Of a DNA stretch of 64,000 bases, positions 15,172 to 23,537 are shown piece after piece. The notes under the pieces were generated by a model. It had not been told where the DNA came from, ran no database searches, and saw only the letters and a list, made by a program, of their open reading frames with translations. The stretch covers positions 372,001-436,000 of the forward strand of contig JAZJZX010000002.1 in assembly GCA_040389445.1 (NCBI GenBank), read 5' to 3'. The translations under genes and the position numbers were made by a program. The stretch is from UBA5189 sp040389445 (GTDB lineage Bacteria > Chloroflexota > Limnocylindria > Limnocylindrales > CSP1-4). Numbering within the stretch: position 1 is the first letter of the stretch; each line of letters opens with the position of its first letter.

Positions 15172-16038
15172 TCAGCCGGCCTCGAACCGATAGCGATCCC
15201 GATCCGCCACCAGGCGTCCGATTGGCCGTACCGGCTCGTGCGACAGGGCGACGATCCAGTCGTCCGCGCTCGCCCGTGCGAAGAGGTCCCCCTTGATCGC
15301 GACCGAATCGAGGGGAAAGTCGTCGAATGCCGTGATCCAGCGCGGGTTGGCGCTCCACGGTCGCATGCACAGATCGCCGAAGAAGGCCAGCGTCCGACTC
15401 GCGGGGCCGGTGCCATGAACCACGATCGCCTGATGGCCCCTGGAATGGCCGCCCGTCGGGACGGCGGAGACGCCCGGCAGGATCTCCTCCTCGCCATCGG
15501 CCCAATCGCGCTCGCCCCAAGCCCGGACCAGCCGGAGCTCCGGCTGGTCGTAGGACGCGACGATCCGGCTGTTGTCGCCAAGCGCGATCTCCCATTCCGC
15601 ACGCTGCGCGACGATGCGCGCCCGCGGAAACGCCCTCGCTCCGTCCTCCAGCAGCAGACCGCCCGCATGGTCGAAGTGGAGGTGGCTCATCGCAACGACA
15701 TCGATCGTCCGCGGATCAAATCCAGCCCGCTTCAACGCCGGGACGATCGGCGTCCCGTCGTAGCCCCGCATCGCACGCACCTTGTCCGGGACTCGCTCGC
15801 CGATGCCCGTTTCGATCAGCACCCGGCCGGCCGGGGTTTCAACGAGCAGGCAGTTGAGGGCCTGGAGCAGACGGTGTTCGTGATCGATCTCGTCGGTCAC
15901 CCAGTGATCCCAGAGGAGCCGCGGCACCGGCCCCAACAGCGCGCCCGCATCGGACCGGAACGTCCCCGCCTGGACCAGGGCGACGGTCGTCCCCCCGCCG
16001 AGGTCGGCCGACCAGTGAACGGCGTCGTTGGTGGCCAC
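15172..16038 (-). CDS. MBL-fold metallo-hydrolase
   Basis: 288 residues with SHLHFDHAGG (H-x-H-x-D-H metal motif at about 119-124) and later metal His/Asp in PTGGHSRGHQ and FFGDLCMRP. The layout matches lactonase/quorum-quenching-like or general MBL hydrolases. The substrate cannot be named. It is the last gene of the nrdR-dcd operon, 5 nt after dcd, but no link to nucleotide metabolism is evident. It ends tail to tail with the TlpA-like gene. Confidence 0.8.
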   Translation of the reverse strand: MATNDAVHWSADLGGGTTVALVQAGTFRSDAGALLGPVPRLLWDHWVTDEIDHEHRLLQALNCLLVETPAGRVLIETGIGERVPDKVRAMRGYDGTPIVPALKRAGFDPRTIDVVAMSHLHFDHAGGLLLEDGARAFPRARIVAQRAEWEIALGDNSRIVASYDQPELRLVRAWGERDWADGEEEILPGVSAVPTGGHSRGHQAIVVHGTGPASRTLAFFGDLCMRPWSANPRWITAFDDFPLDSVAIKGDLFARASADDWIVALSHEPVRPIGRLVADRDRYRFEAG

Positions 16039-16043
16039 CGTGG

Positions 16044-16625
16044 TCAGCGCTTGCGTTCGGCGCCGAAGTCGCGGTGGAAGGCCGAGGCGGTCGGTTCCGA
16101 CTGGCCCTGGTACTTGGAGCCGAGCTCAGGGCTGCCGTACAGGCGCTCCACCGGGCTCGACATCCGAAAGAAGCTGATCTGGCCGATCTTCATGCCGTGA
16201 TACAGGGCGATCGGCAGATTGGCGACGTTGGACAGCTCGAGCGTCAAGTTGCCCTTCCAGCCGGGGTCCACGTACCCCGCGGTCGAGTGAATCAACAGCC
16301 CGAGCCTGCCGAGGGAGGACTTGCCCTCCAGGCGGGCCACCAGATCGCCGGGCAGCTCGACCCATTCGAGGGTCTGCCCGAGGACGAACTCGCCGGGATG
16401 GAGGATGAACGGTTCGTCATCCTCGATGTGGAGCAGTTCGGTCAGATCCGGCTGCGGCTGCCGGACATCGATGTAGGCATACCGGTTGTTGCGGAAGACG
16501 CGGAAGCTGCGATCGAGGTGGAGATCGACGGACGATGGCTGGACGTCGCCCGGGTCGAATGGACGGATGGCAATGGATCCCGAGTCGAGAGCGGCCCGGA
16601 TGTCTCGATCCGAGAGGACGCTCAT
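16044..16625 (-). CDS. dcd: dCTP deaminase, probably bifunctional with dUTPase
   Basis: 193 residues. The core LEGKSSLGRLGLL...HSTAGYVDPGWKG and the late SKYQGQ are shared by dCTP deaminases; the G-K-S-S-L-G-R-L-G plus H-S-T-A-G form matches the mycobacterial bifunctional enzyme, which deaminates dCTP and hydrolyses the dUTP to dUMP. I infer the same here. ATG 16625 overlaps the nrdR stop (ATGA); an upstream start at 16649 would lie inside nrdR. Pairing dcd with nrdR joins dNTP supply to its regulator. Confidence 0.9.
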   Translation of the reverse strand: MSVLSDRDIRAALDSGSIAIRPFDPGDVQPSSVDLHLDRSFRVFRNNRYAYIDVRQPQPDLTELLHIEDDEPFILHPGEFVLGQTLEWVELPGDLVARLEGKSSLGRLGLLIHSTAGYVDPGWKGNLTLELSNVANLPIALYHGMKIGQISFFRMSSPVERLYGSPELGSKYQGQSEPTASAFHRDFGAERKR

Positions 16626-17098
16626 CGGACGCCGGCCTTTGGACGCCACTGGGCATACAGGGTATCCACTTCGCGCTTGAGGTCCTCCAGGTCGTCGAAG
16701 CTCTGGTACACGCTGGCAAAACGAATGTAGGCGATCTGATCCATTTCGCGGAGTCTCGCCATGGCCAGCTGCCCGACACGGGATGATGGCACCTCCGTCA
16801 TCCCCTCGGCGCGAAGCGATGCCTCGATGGCGTCGGCCGCCTGTTCAGCAGCGGACGCGGGGACCGGCCGACGCGTCAGCGCCTTTCGAAGTCCCGACGC
16901 GAGCTTGTCGCGGTCGAATTCCTGACGAATGCCGTCACGCTTGACGATGACGAGCCGCGGCGCTTCGATGCGCTCATAGGTCGTGAACCGAAGGCTGCAG
17001 GACCCGCACTCGCGACGGCGGCGGATGGTGGCCGCATCGTCCAGATCACGCGAGTCGACGACCCGCGTCTCACGCTCTCCACACTGGGGGCAGCGCAT
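16622..17098 (-). CDS. nrdR: Transcriptional repressor NrdR
   Basis: 158 residues. The zinc ribbon has C-x-x-C at residues 3 and 6 and again at 31 and 34; an ATP-cone follows (about 49-139, with VIVKRDGIRQEFDRDKL). NrdR senses ATP/dATP and represses ribonucleotide reductase genes. A strong AGGAGGT ribosome site lies 4 nt before the ATG. Two candidate NrdR boxes surround its promoter, suggesting autoregulation. No ribonucleotide reductase gene is in this window. Confidence 0.95.
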   Translation of the reverse strand: MRCPQCGERETRVVDSRDLDDAATIRRRRECGSCSLRFTTYERIEAPRLVIVKRDGIRQEFDRDKLASGLRKALTRRPVPASAAEQAADAIEASLRAEGMTEVPSSRVGQLAMARLREMDQIAYIRFASVYQSFDDLEDLKREVDTLYAQWRPKAGVR

Positions 17099-17111
17099 CC
17101 GACCTCCTCGA

Positions 17112-17131
17112 CACCACTAGGGGTTGTGGTG
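17112..17131 (-). promoter_or_regulatory. Candidate NrdR box 2 (CACCAC-N8-GTGGTG)
   Basis: A perfect 6-bp inverted repeat with an 8-bp centre, at about +1 to +20 of the nrdR transcript. The CAC-N8-GTG geometry is that of known NrdR boxes, although the centre (CTAGGGGT-like) is GC-rich rather than AT-rich. Confidence 0.45.
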
Positions 17132-17138
17132 CCAGGCG

Positions 17139-17144
17139 AGCATA
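17139..17144 (-). promoter_or_regulatory. -10 box TATGCT of nrdR
   Basis: TATGCT about 40 nt upstream of the nrdR ATG, leaving a leader with an AGGAGGT ribosome site. The two candidate operators lie on each side of it. Confidence 0.5.
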
Positions 17145-17158
17145 CCACTACATGGTGT
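17144..17158 (-). promoter_or_regulatory. Candidate NrdR box 1
   Basis: ACCACTACATGGTGT on the plus strand is an imperfect palindrome resembling NrdR boxes. Its centre is about 30 bp from that of box 2, close to the three helical turns usual between paired NrdR boxes, and it covers the -35/-10 spacer region of the nrdR promoter. Confidence 0.4.
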
Positions 17159-17177
17159 ACCCAAGCCTGATGGCCCG

Positions 17178-17732
17178 TCAATTCGGCGACCTGCCGATAC
17201 GACGGGCGGGCGAGGCGCCCTCGGCCGCCAGGACGGCCGCGTTCGCATGCTCCGCAAACGCTTCGCGGGCGTGCAGGAGGTTGAGGTACCCCCGCTTGAT
17301 GGATGTGTCCGCCTCGGCGGCACGCTCGAAACGGTTGCCTTCCAGGACCAGGGCACAGCCATGGTCCACCAGCGCCAATGCCCGTTCGACGCGCTCGAGC
17401 TCCTCGACCATGCGGGCCTGGTCGGCCGCCGTCGTTGCCGGCCCGACGAGCGCACGGGCCTCGGCCGTGTAGCGGGCTGCATCCTCCTGGGCTGCAACCA
17501 GGTTGAACCGAAGTAATGCGACGTCTCCTTCCCGTCGCCGCACGACGTCGATCGCGGCGGCGATCTCGCCGAGGCTCTGGTTCACCCTGCGAGCGAGATC
17601 GCCGGCCGCGCCGCGAAACCCCTCCGCGATGCGCGTTCGATACAGGGCGCTGCCCGCCCGCCGGGCAACCACGGCGACCAGCAGGGCCAGCAGGATGAAG
17701 CCGATGAGGGCAACGCCCTGTGCGGTCTCCAT
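17178..17732 (-). CDS. Membrane-anchored coiled-coil protein, unknown function
   Basis: 184 residues. One N-terminal helix (about 7-24) is followed by a basic stretch and a long helical region (about 40-165) rich in Ala, Glu and Arg with heptad spacing, so it is probably a bitopic protein with a cytoplasmic coiled coil. No family motif is recognised. A strong ribosome site (AAGGGGGAG) precedes the ATG. It lies 39 nt after etfA in the same direction; whether it shares the etf transcript is not certain. Confidence 0.6.
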   Translation of the reverse strand: METAQGVALIGFILLALLVAVVARRAGSALYRTRIAEGFRGAAGDLARRVNQSLGEIAAAIDVVRRREGDVALLRFNLVAAQEDAARYTAEARALVGPATTAADQARMVEELERVERALALVDHGCALVLEGNRFERAAEADTSIKRGYLNLLHAREAFAEHANAAVLAAEGASPARRIGRSPN

Positions 17733-17771
17733 GTCGACTCCCCCCTTCCATCGCCTGGTGCCCCGGACAGG

Positions 17772-18749
17772 CTATCCCGTCCGTGAGCCCAATGCCACCA
17801 GGAGCGCGGGTACGACTTCGAACAGATCGCCGACCACGAGGAGGTCGGCGAACTCTGCAATGGGCGCGTCCGGGTCCCGATTGATCGCAACGATCGTCCC
17901 CGCGGTCTGCATGCCGACCTTGTGCTGGATCGCCCCGGAGATGCCGAGCGCCAGATAGAGCTCCGGTTTGACGATCTTGCCGGTCTGGCCGATCTGCTGG
18001 GCATAGGGGATCCAGCCGGCGTCGACGGCCGCGCGCGTGGCCCCGACGGCCCCGCCAAGCGCTGCCGCAACCGACGCGACAAGGTCGAAGCCCTGGGTAC
18101 TCCCGACGCCACGACCACCCGACACGATGATCCGGGCCTCCTCGATCGGGGCGGCCGCACCCGCCTCCTCCACGCGTTCCAGCACGGCCACGCGTGGCAG
18201 GGTCAAGGCTGATGCCGGACTTGCCCGTTCGATCGCACCCGGACCGGCAGCGGGCTCGGCGGCAACCGTATTCGGGCGGATCGTCACGATGCCGCCTCGT
18301 GCGCTGAAGGTCGACGTCGTGATCAGCTTGCCGCCGAACACGCTCATCTCCACGCTCGGGCCCGCATCGGTCCAGGCGACCCCAGTGGCGTTCACGAGGA
18401 TGCCAAGATCAGTCAGCGCGGACAGGGCGCCGGCGATGTCGCGGCCATCGGGTCCGGAGCCGACGATGACGACCGCTGCGGGGTCCCGTCCGATGACGCT
18501 CGAGGCCCGTTCGGCTGCCACCGACGCCCACGCATTGCCGGCTGCCTCCGGTTCCGAAACGGTGACGACCCGGGGCAGGTAGGCGGCCAGTTCCGCGGCC
18601 GCCGGAGCAGGATCCGCCGCGACGACGATCCCTGACGCGTCAAAGCCGCTGCTTGCCGCCAACGATCGGGCCAGCGTGGCCGCTTCCATGGAGATCCGCG
18701 CGAGCGAGCCGTCGCCGTTGAGCTCGGCAATCACCCAGATCGCGCCCAT
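17772..18749 (-). CDS. etfA: Electron transfer flavoprotein alpha subunit
   Basis: 325 residues. The C-terminal FAD domain has GGRGVGSTQGFDL, TRAAVDAGWIPYAQQIGQTG and GISGAIQHKVGM, the standard EtfA signature around the FAD. The N-terminal half is the ETF alpha/beta fold. EtfA with EtfB accepts electrons from acyl-CoA dehydrogenases. Start and stop of the two subunits overlap by one base (TGATG). Confidence 0.95.
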   Translation of the reverse strand: MGAIWVIAELNGDGSLARISMEAATLARSLAASSGFDASGIVVAADPAPAAAELAAYLPRVVTVSEPEAAGNAWASVAAERASSVIGRDPAAVVIVGSGPDGRDIAGALSALTDLGILVNATGVAWTDAGPSVEMSVFGGKLITTSTFSARGGIVTIRPNTVAAEPAAGPGAIERASPASALTLPRVAVLERVEEAGAAAPIEEARIIVSGGRGVGSTQGFDLVASVAAALGGAVGATRAAVDAGWIPYAQQIGQTGKIVKPELYLALGISGAIQHKVGMQTAGTIVAINRDPDAPIAEFADLLVVGDLFEVVPALLVALGSRTG

Positions 18750-19537
18750 CAGATGATCCTCCGCTCAGCGAGGAACGCGACGATGGCGTCGGCGCCTTCC
18801 GCGGCCGTCCCGCGGACCATCGTCGTGGCGCCGCGAGCCGGTGGCTTGCGTGTTTCGACGACGCGCGTCGACGCGACCGCGCCACCCACGGCCGCGGCAT
18901 CGACACCGATGTCGCCCAGCGTCCGGGTGGCGATCTCCTTGGACCGCGCCGCCATGATCCCCTTGAGCGACGGGTACCGCGGCTCACCCAGGGCCTGGGT
19001 GCACACGATCAGCGCGGGCATCGGCGCCTCGAGGAGGTCAAATCCGATCGGCGTGAAACTGCGAACCCGGACGCGTCCCGCGGCCGGGTCGGGCTCGATC
19101 TTCGCCGCGTTGCCCAGGTACGGGAGACGCAGCAGGGTCGCCACTGCCGCGGGAACGACGCCGCCGCCGCCGTCGGACGTATCTGCTCCTGCGAGCACGA
19201 GGTCGTAGGCGAGGTCGCCGAGCGTGGCTGCGAGAACCACGCTGGTCGAGCGCGTGTCGGACCCGGCAAGTGCCGGGTCCGCGACCAGGATCCCTCGAGT
19301 GGCGCCCATCGCCAGCGCCTTGCGCATGGTGTCCGATCCGCCCGCCGGAGCCATCGTGAGCAGCGTGATCTCCCCGCCGAACGCCTCGGTCAGCTTCAGG
19401 GCCGCCTCGAGGGCGTATTCGTCGTTGGCATTCACCACGGCCGGCGATGCCGCCCGGTCCAGGCGAAGGTCCGGCCCGAGCCGTTCAGCCGCCGCCGCCG
19501 GATCCGGAACCGGCTTGGTCAGAACGACGATGTGCAC
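18749..19537 (-). CDS. etfB: Electron transfer flavoprotein beta subunit
   Basis: 262 residues, opening with HIVVLTKPVPDP and containing DLVLAGADTSDGGGGVVPAAVATLLRLPYL, where the family has A-G-x-x-[AS]-x-D-x-x-x-G-x-V-x-P-x-[LV]-A. The GTG start has a GGAGGG ribosome site. It is likely non-bifurcating, since it sits with an ordinary acyl-CoA dehydrogenase and a membrane oxidoreductase, but the FAD-binding detail that separates the groups was not resolved here. Confidence 0.95.
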   Translation of the reverse strand: MHIVVLTKPVPDPAAAAERLGPDLRLDRAASPAVVNANDEYALEAALKLTEAFGGEITLLTMAPAGGSDTMRKALAMGATRGILVADPALAGSDTRSTSVVLAATLGDLAYDLVLAGADTSDGGGGVVPAAVATLLRLPYLGNAAKIEPDPAAGRVRVRSFTPIGFDLLEAPMPALIVCTQALGEPRYPSLKGIMAARSKEIATRTLGDIGVDAAAVGGAVASTRVVETRKPPARGATTMVRGTAAEGADAIVAFLAERRII

Positions 19538-19577
19538 GAGATTCTCAACCCTCCGTTCACGCGTTGGCGCATCGGTC

Positions 19578-20747
19578 TCAGGCTTCCGGACGTCCGAGAA
19601 GCGCGCGGGCGATCACGAGCCGCTGGACCTGCTGGGTTCCCTCATAGATCTGGGTGATCTTCGCGTCGCGCATCATTCGCTCGACGGGGAACTCGTCGAT
19701 GTACCCGTAGCCGCCCAGGACCTGGACCGCATCGGTCGTGACGCGCATCGCCGTGTCGCCGGCGATGAGTTTACACATCGCCGACCAACGGGCGACATCG
19801 GGTCCACCGCTCTCGATCTCCACACAGGCCGTGTACAGGAGCTGCCGCGCTGCCTCGATCCCGGCGTCCATGTCGGCCAGCATCGACGCGACCATCTGGA
19901 AGTCACCGATCCGCTGTCCGAACTGCCGGCGGTCTCGGGCGTAGGCCACCGCGGTGTCGAGCGCTCCCTGGGCGATGCCGATGGCCTGCGCCGCCACCCC
20001 GGGGCGGGAGCGATCCAGGGTGGCCATGGCGATGGAGAATCCGTCGCCTTCGGCGCCGATTCGATTGGCGACCGGAACGCGGACGCCTGCAAAGCTCAGC
20101 TCGGCCGTGGGGCTGCCCCGGATGCCGAGCTTGTGTTCGAGCCGCTCCACCCGAAACCCCTCGGTCGGGACCTCGACCACGAAACAGGACAGCCTTCGGT
20201 GCCTGGGGGCATCGGGATCGGTGACCGCGAAGACGGTGATGATCCCGGCCACGCTGCCGTTCGTGATGAACCGCTTCGTGCCGTCCAGGACATAGTCATC
20301 CCCGTCCCGAACTGCTCTCGTGCGGACCGAGGCGGCGTCGGAACCTGCCTCGGGCTCGGTGAGGCCGAACGCGGCGAGGATCCTGCCCGACGCGAGGTCG
20401 GGAAAGAACCTGGCCTGTTGCTCCGCACTCCCGGCGATCAGGAGTGGCAGCGATCCCAGCTCCTGGACGATGAGGATGAGGCTGCTCGTCGCACACGCCC
20501 GGGCGATCTCCTCGATCGCGATGCACACGGTGAGGAGGTCGCCACCGACGCCGCCGTGCTCCACGGGAAAGGGCAGGCCGAGCACATCCTGAGACGCGAG
20601 GAGCTGGCGAATGTCCTCCGGAAAGGTCGATGTGCGATCGATTTCCGCGGCCCGCGGGGCGATGCGATCCCTCGCCAGCTCGCGCACCGCGTCGCGCAGG
20701 AGAACCTGCTCCTCGGTCAGCCGTTCAGCCGGATTGCGGGTCGTCAC
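19578..20747 (-). CDS. Acyl-CoA dehydrogenase
   Basis: About 389 residues. FAD- and substrate-binding pieces are FGLTEPEAGSDA, RFITNGSVAG and GYGYIDEFPVERMMRD; the catalytic base is the Glu of ITQIYEGTQQVQ, as in short- and medium-chain enzymes. It oxidises acyl-CoA to enoyl-CoA and passes electrons to EtfBA, whose genes follow directly. ATG 20756 and GTG 20747 are in frame; TACGAT overlaps the ATG and lies 7 nt before the GTG, so a leaderless start at 20747 is preferred. Confidence 0.92.
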   Translation of the reverse strand: MTTRNPAERLTEEQVLLRDAVRELARDRIAPRAAEIDRTSTFPEDIRQLLASQDVLGLPFPVEHGGVGGDLLTVCIAIEEIARACATSSLILIVQELGSLPLLIAGSAEQQARFFPDLASGRILAAFGLTEPEAGSDAASVRTRAVRDGDDYVLDGTKRFITNGSVAGIITVFAVTDPDAPRHRRLSCFVVEVPTEGFRVERLEHKLGIRGSPTAELSFAGVRVPVANRIGAEGDGFSIAMATLDRSRPGVAAQAIGIAQGALDTAVAYARDRRQFGQRIGDFQMVASMLADMDAGIEAARQLLYTACVEIESGGPDVARWSAMCKLIAGDTAMRVTTDAVQVLGGYGYIDEFPVERMMRDAKITQIYEGTQQVQRLVIARALLGRPEA

Positions 20748-20754
20748 CGAGCCC

Positions 20755-20760
20755 ATCGTA
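20755..20760 (-). promoter_or_regulatory. -10 box TACGAT, acyl-CoA dehydrogenase / etf operon
   Basis: TACGAT, seven bases, then in-frame GTG 20747. The hexamer overlaps the competing ATG at 20756, which could then not be translated from this transcript. Confidence 0.4.
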
Positions 20761-20853
20761 CAGCCGATCGGCCTGCCGGAAGTGGGCGGTGCGAGGGCAT
20801 GCGACGACCGGCACGGCACGCGGCGACCGGCACGGCCGCGCGGAAGGGGCTTC

Positions 20854-22971
20854 CTACTGCAGGACCGGCAGCTGCCGCCCGGCAAGGTCGCGGGGGGCGA
20901 GTGACTCGGCGAGCAACTCGGCGATATCGACGGCGCGCACCTCACCACCGCTGTTGCTGTCGGCCGCCTCGAGGCCGTCCTTCATCATCGTCATGCAGAA
21001 CGGGCACTCCGTCGCGACGGTGGTCGCTCCGGTCGACAGCGCCTGATCGGTCCGTGCGGCGTTGATCCGCGTCCCGCGCGTTTCCTCCATCCACATGCGG
21101 CCGCCGCCCGCGCCGCAGCAGAAGGTGTTCTTGCCGTTCTTGTCCATCTCGACGAGATCGAGTCCCGGGACGGCCCCCAGCACGTCGCGTGGCTCCGCGA
21201 CGACGTTGTTGTAGCGGGCCATGTAGCAGGAGTCGTGGAGCGTCACCGATCGCCGCGGCGTCGCTTCGTCGTCGACCACGCGAAGTCGCCCGTCAGCAAG
21301 CAGTTCCTTCAGGAACGCAGAATGGTGGACGACCCGGAAGTTCCCACCGAGTTGCCCGTACTCGTTGCCGATCGAGTTGAAGCAGTGCGGACAGGCGGTC
21401 ACGATGGTCTTCTCGCCCATCCGGTATCGGTTGAGCGTTTCGATGTTGCCGCTGGCGAGCATCTGGTAGACGTAGTCGTTGCCCATCCGACGCGCCGGAT
21501 CACCCGTGCACGACTCCTCCTGGCCGAGCACCGCGAAGTTGAGGCCGGCCGCGTCCAGACACGTGGCGAAGGCCCGGGCCACCTTTCGGTTCCGTTCGTC
21601 GAATGCCGCTGCACAGCCGACCCAGTACAGGACGTCGAGCTCGCCGAGTCGGCCGGCGGCCGCCACATCGGCCACGATCGGGACCTCGAACGGCAGGTCC
21701 CTGGTCCAGTCGAGGCGGGAGGCCGGCGGCTGGCCCCACGGATTGCCGACCCCTTCCATGTTCCGGAACGCACCGTTCAACTCAGCCGGGAAACGCGAGT
21801 CCTCGAGGACCAGGTTCCGGCGCAGGCCGATGATCTTGTCCACGTGTTCGATGAGCACCGGGCAGGCCTCCACGCAGGCGCCACAGGTCACGCAATCCCA
21901 GACGGCGTCGAACGGGATCGCGTCATCCACGATTGGCTTGGCAACCGCCGCTGCCTGGACCGTGTCGTCGAGCCCATAGGTCTCGCGGACGATCGCCGAG
22001 TTCGGGATCAACGGGAGGCCGTGTTCAGCCTCAACCGACATCTCCCGGATGCCCATGATGAAGTGCTTCGGGTTGAGCGGCTTGCCCGTATTCCAGGCCG
22101 GACACGCCTGCTGGCACCGGCCGCATTCGGTACAGGTGAACCCGTCCAGCAGGTCCTTCCAGCCCAGGTCGGCCAGCGTCCGGATGCCGAAGGTCGCGTC
22201 CTCGGCCTCGAGGTCCATCGCCGGCAGCTCGCCCCGCGGTGCGAGCTTGCGAAAGTAGATGTTGGGAAACGCCGTCGCGACGTGGAGGTGCTTGCTGAAC
22301 GGAAGGAAGCACAGGAACGCGGCGACGATCGCGATGTGCGCCCACCAGAGGAGCGCGAAGAGAGCCTGGAGGACTCCGGCGTCGAGACTGCGCAGCGGGA
22401 TTGCGAGCGCCATGGCGATGAACGCGCCGGGCTTGTCTCCGTAGGCGGCGAACTCGAAAGCCTGGGCCAGAAGTTCGGTCCCGACGACCCCGCCGATCAT
22501 CAGCAGGATCGTGAGGGCATCCCGGTTGTAGGTGAGCCGGACCGGCTTCGAGATCAGTCGTCGCTCGAACGCCCATCCGATGAACACGAGCGTGATCACG
22601 GCCACGACATTCTGCATCGCGGAGATTGCGGCCCAGACCAGGCCGTCGAACGGCAGCCTGAGGACCGTCTGGATGATGCCTCCGGTCACGATGTCCGCCG
22701 TTCCGATGGTGAGGAGGATGAAGCCCCAGAAGATTCCGAAGTGCATGATCCCGGCGCGCACATCCTTGAACATCTTCACCTGGAGGAAGGCGTACCGGAT
22801 GAGGCCGAGGGTGCGGGTCGGGATGTCCGCGAGCGCGTTCGGGCCCGGGGCCTGGGCCGCGGCAAAGACGCGAAGGTGACGAGCCATGACGAGGCCGAAG
22901 AACGCGGCCGCTCCCCAGAAGACGACAAAGACCAGCGGGTAGGCGGGAACCACGGCGAAGACCGGGAACAT
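20854..22971 (-). CDS. Membrane Fe-S oxidoreductase, EMO/EtfD-like (ETF:quinone oxidoreductase candidate)
   Basis: 705 residues. The first 250 or so contain about six membrane helices, a NarI-like cytochrome b region. Next come two 4Fe-4S sites (CTECGRCQQACP and CVTCGACVEACP) and two CCG (DUF224) cysteine-rich modules ending in FCCGAGGGRMW. This is the build of the membrane oxidoreductases called EMO in anaerobes and EtfD in mycobacteria, which carry electrons from reduced ETF to menaquinone during beta-oxidation. An acyl-CoA dehydrogenase and EtfBA lie directly downstream, which supports that role. Its ATG overlaps the mog stop by one base. Confidence 0.85.
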   Translation of the reverse strand: MFPVFAVVPAYPLVFVVFWGAAAFFGLVMARHLRVFAAAQAPGPNALADIPTRTLGLIRYAFLQVKMFKDVRAGIMHFGIFWGFILLTIGTADIVTGGIIQTVLRLPFDGLVWAAISAMQNVVAVITLVFIGWAFERRLISKPVRLTYNRDALTILLMIGGVVGTELLAQAFEFAAYGDKPGAFIAMALAIPLRSLDAGVLQALFALLWWAHIAIVAAFLCFLPFSKHLHVATAFPNIYFRKLAPRGELPAMDLEAEDATFGIRTLADLGWKDLLDGFTCTECGRCQQACPAWNTGKPLNPKHFIMGIREMSVEAEHGLPLIPNSAIVRETYGLDDTVQAAAVAKPIVDDAIPFDAVWDCVTCGACVEACPVLIEHVDKIIGLRRNLVLEDSRFPAELNGAFRNMEGVGNPWGQPPASRLDWTRDLPFEVPIVADVAAAGRLGELDVLYWVGCAAAFDERNRKVARAFATCLDAAGLNFAVLGQEESCTGDPARRMGNDYVYQMLASGNIETLNRYRMGEKTIVTACPHCFNSIGNEYGQLGGNFRVVHHSAFLKELLADGRLRVVDDEATPRRSVTLHDSCYMARYNNVVAEPRDVLGAVPGLDLVEMDKNGKNTFCCGAGGGRMWMEETRGTRINAARTDQALSTGATTVATECPFCMTMMKDGLEAADSNSGGEVRAVDIAELLAESLAPRDLAGRQLPVLQ

Positions 22972-23537
22972 CAGGGGGCATCCTCCTTCGCCCGATCGTA
23001 CGACACGGAAGACGCCCGCCGCGCGGCGTCGTGATCATGCGGCCCCGCAAGGGTCTCGACCGCGTGGGCAAGCACGGCTTCCACGGACGCCAGGGACTCG
23101 AGGGCGCCCTTGGGGCTGCCGGGCAGGTTGATCACGAGCGATCGCCCCACGACCCCGGCGACCGCGCGGGACAAGTCGGCCAGCGGAGTCGACCGACGGC
23201 CGGCCGCACGCATCGCCTCGGCGATCCCGGGAATCTCCTGATCGAGAACGGCGCGGGTTGCCTGCGGGGTCACGTCGCGGGACGTGAGACCGGTCCCCCC
23301 GGTGGTCAGGACGATCTGGTGGGTCGCGGCTGCCGCGACAACCGCCGCGCCGATCTCCATCGCCTCGTCGGGCACGACACCGCGGTCGACCCGGCCACCC
23401 AGCATCGCGATCCGGGTGGCCAGGACCAACCCCGACCGATCGTCCCGGGTGCCGCTCGCAACCCCATCGCTCACGGTGAGGATGTAGACACGCGTGCCTT
23501 CCGCCAGGCGGACGTCACCACCGTCGTCGGCCACCAT
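22971..23537 (-). CDS. Molybdopterin adenylyltransferase, MogA/MoaB family
   Basis: 188 residues. AYILTVSDGVASG-like start, TTGGTGLTSRDVTPQAT (molybdopterin-binding loop) and INLPGSPKGALESL are characteristic. It adenylylates molybdopterin before metal insertion by MoeA. It sits between moaC and the Fe-S oxidoreductase with no spacing, so it belongs to the Moco operon. Confidence 0.9.
   Translation of the reverse strand: MVADDGGDVRLAEGTRVYILTVSDGVASGTRDDRSGLVLATRIAMLGGRVDRGVVPDEAMEIGAAVVAAAATHQIVLTTGGTGLTSRDVTPQATRAVLDQEIPGIAEAMRAAGRRSTPLADLSRAVAGVVGRSLVINLPGSPKGALESLASVEAVLAHAVETLAGPHDHDAARRASSVSYDRAKEDAP

Noticed and set aside
19538..19577. GAGAAT near the etfB GTG as a -10 box
   Set aside because: It is too close to the start, and a GGAGGG ribosome site is present, so etfB is better read from the upstream promoter.
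19224..23034. Long plus-strand ORFs opposite etfB, acyl-CoA dehydrogenase and the Fe-S oxidoreductase
   Set aside because: Antisense shadows with biased composition; the minus-strand proteins carry complete motifs.
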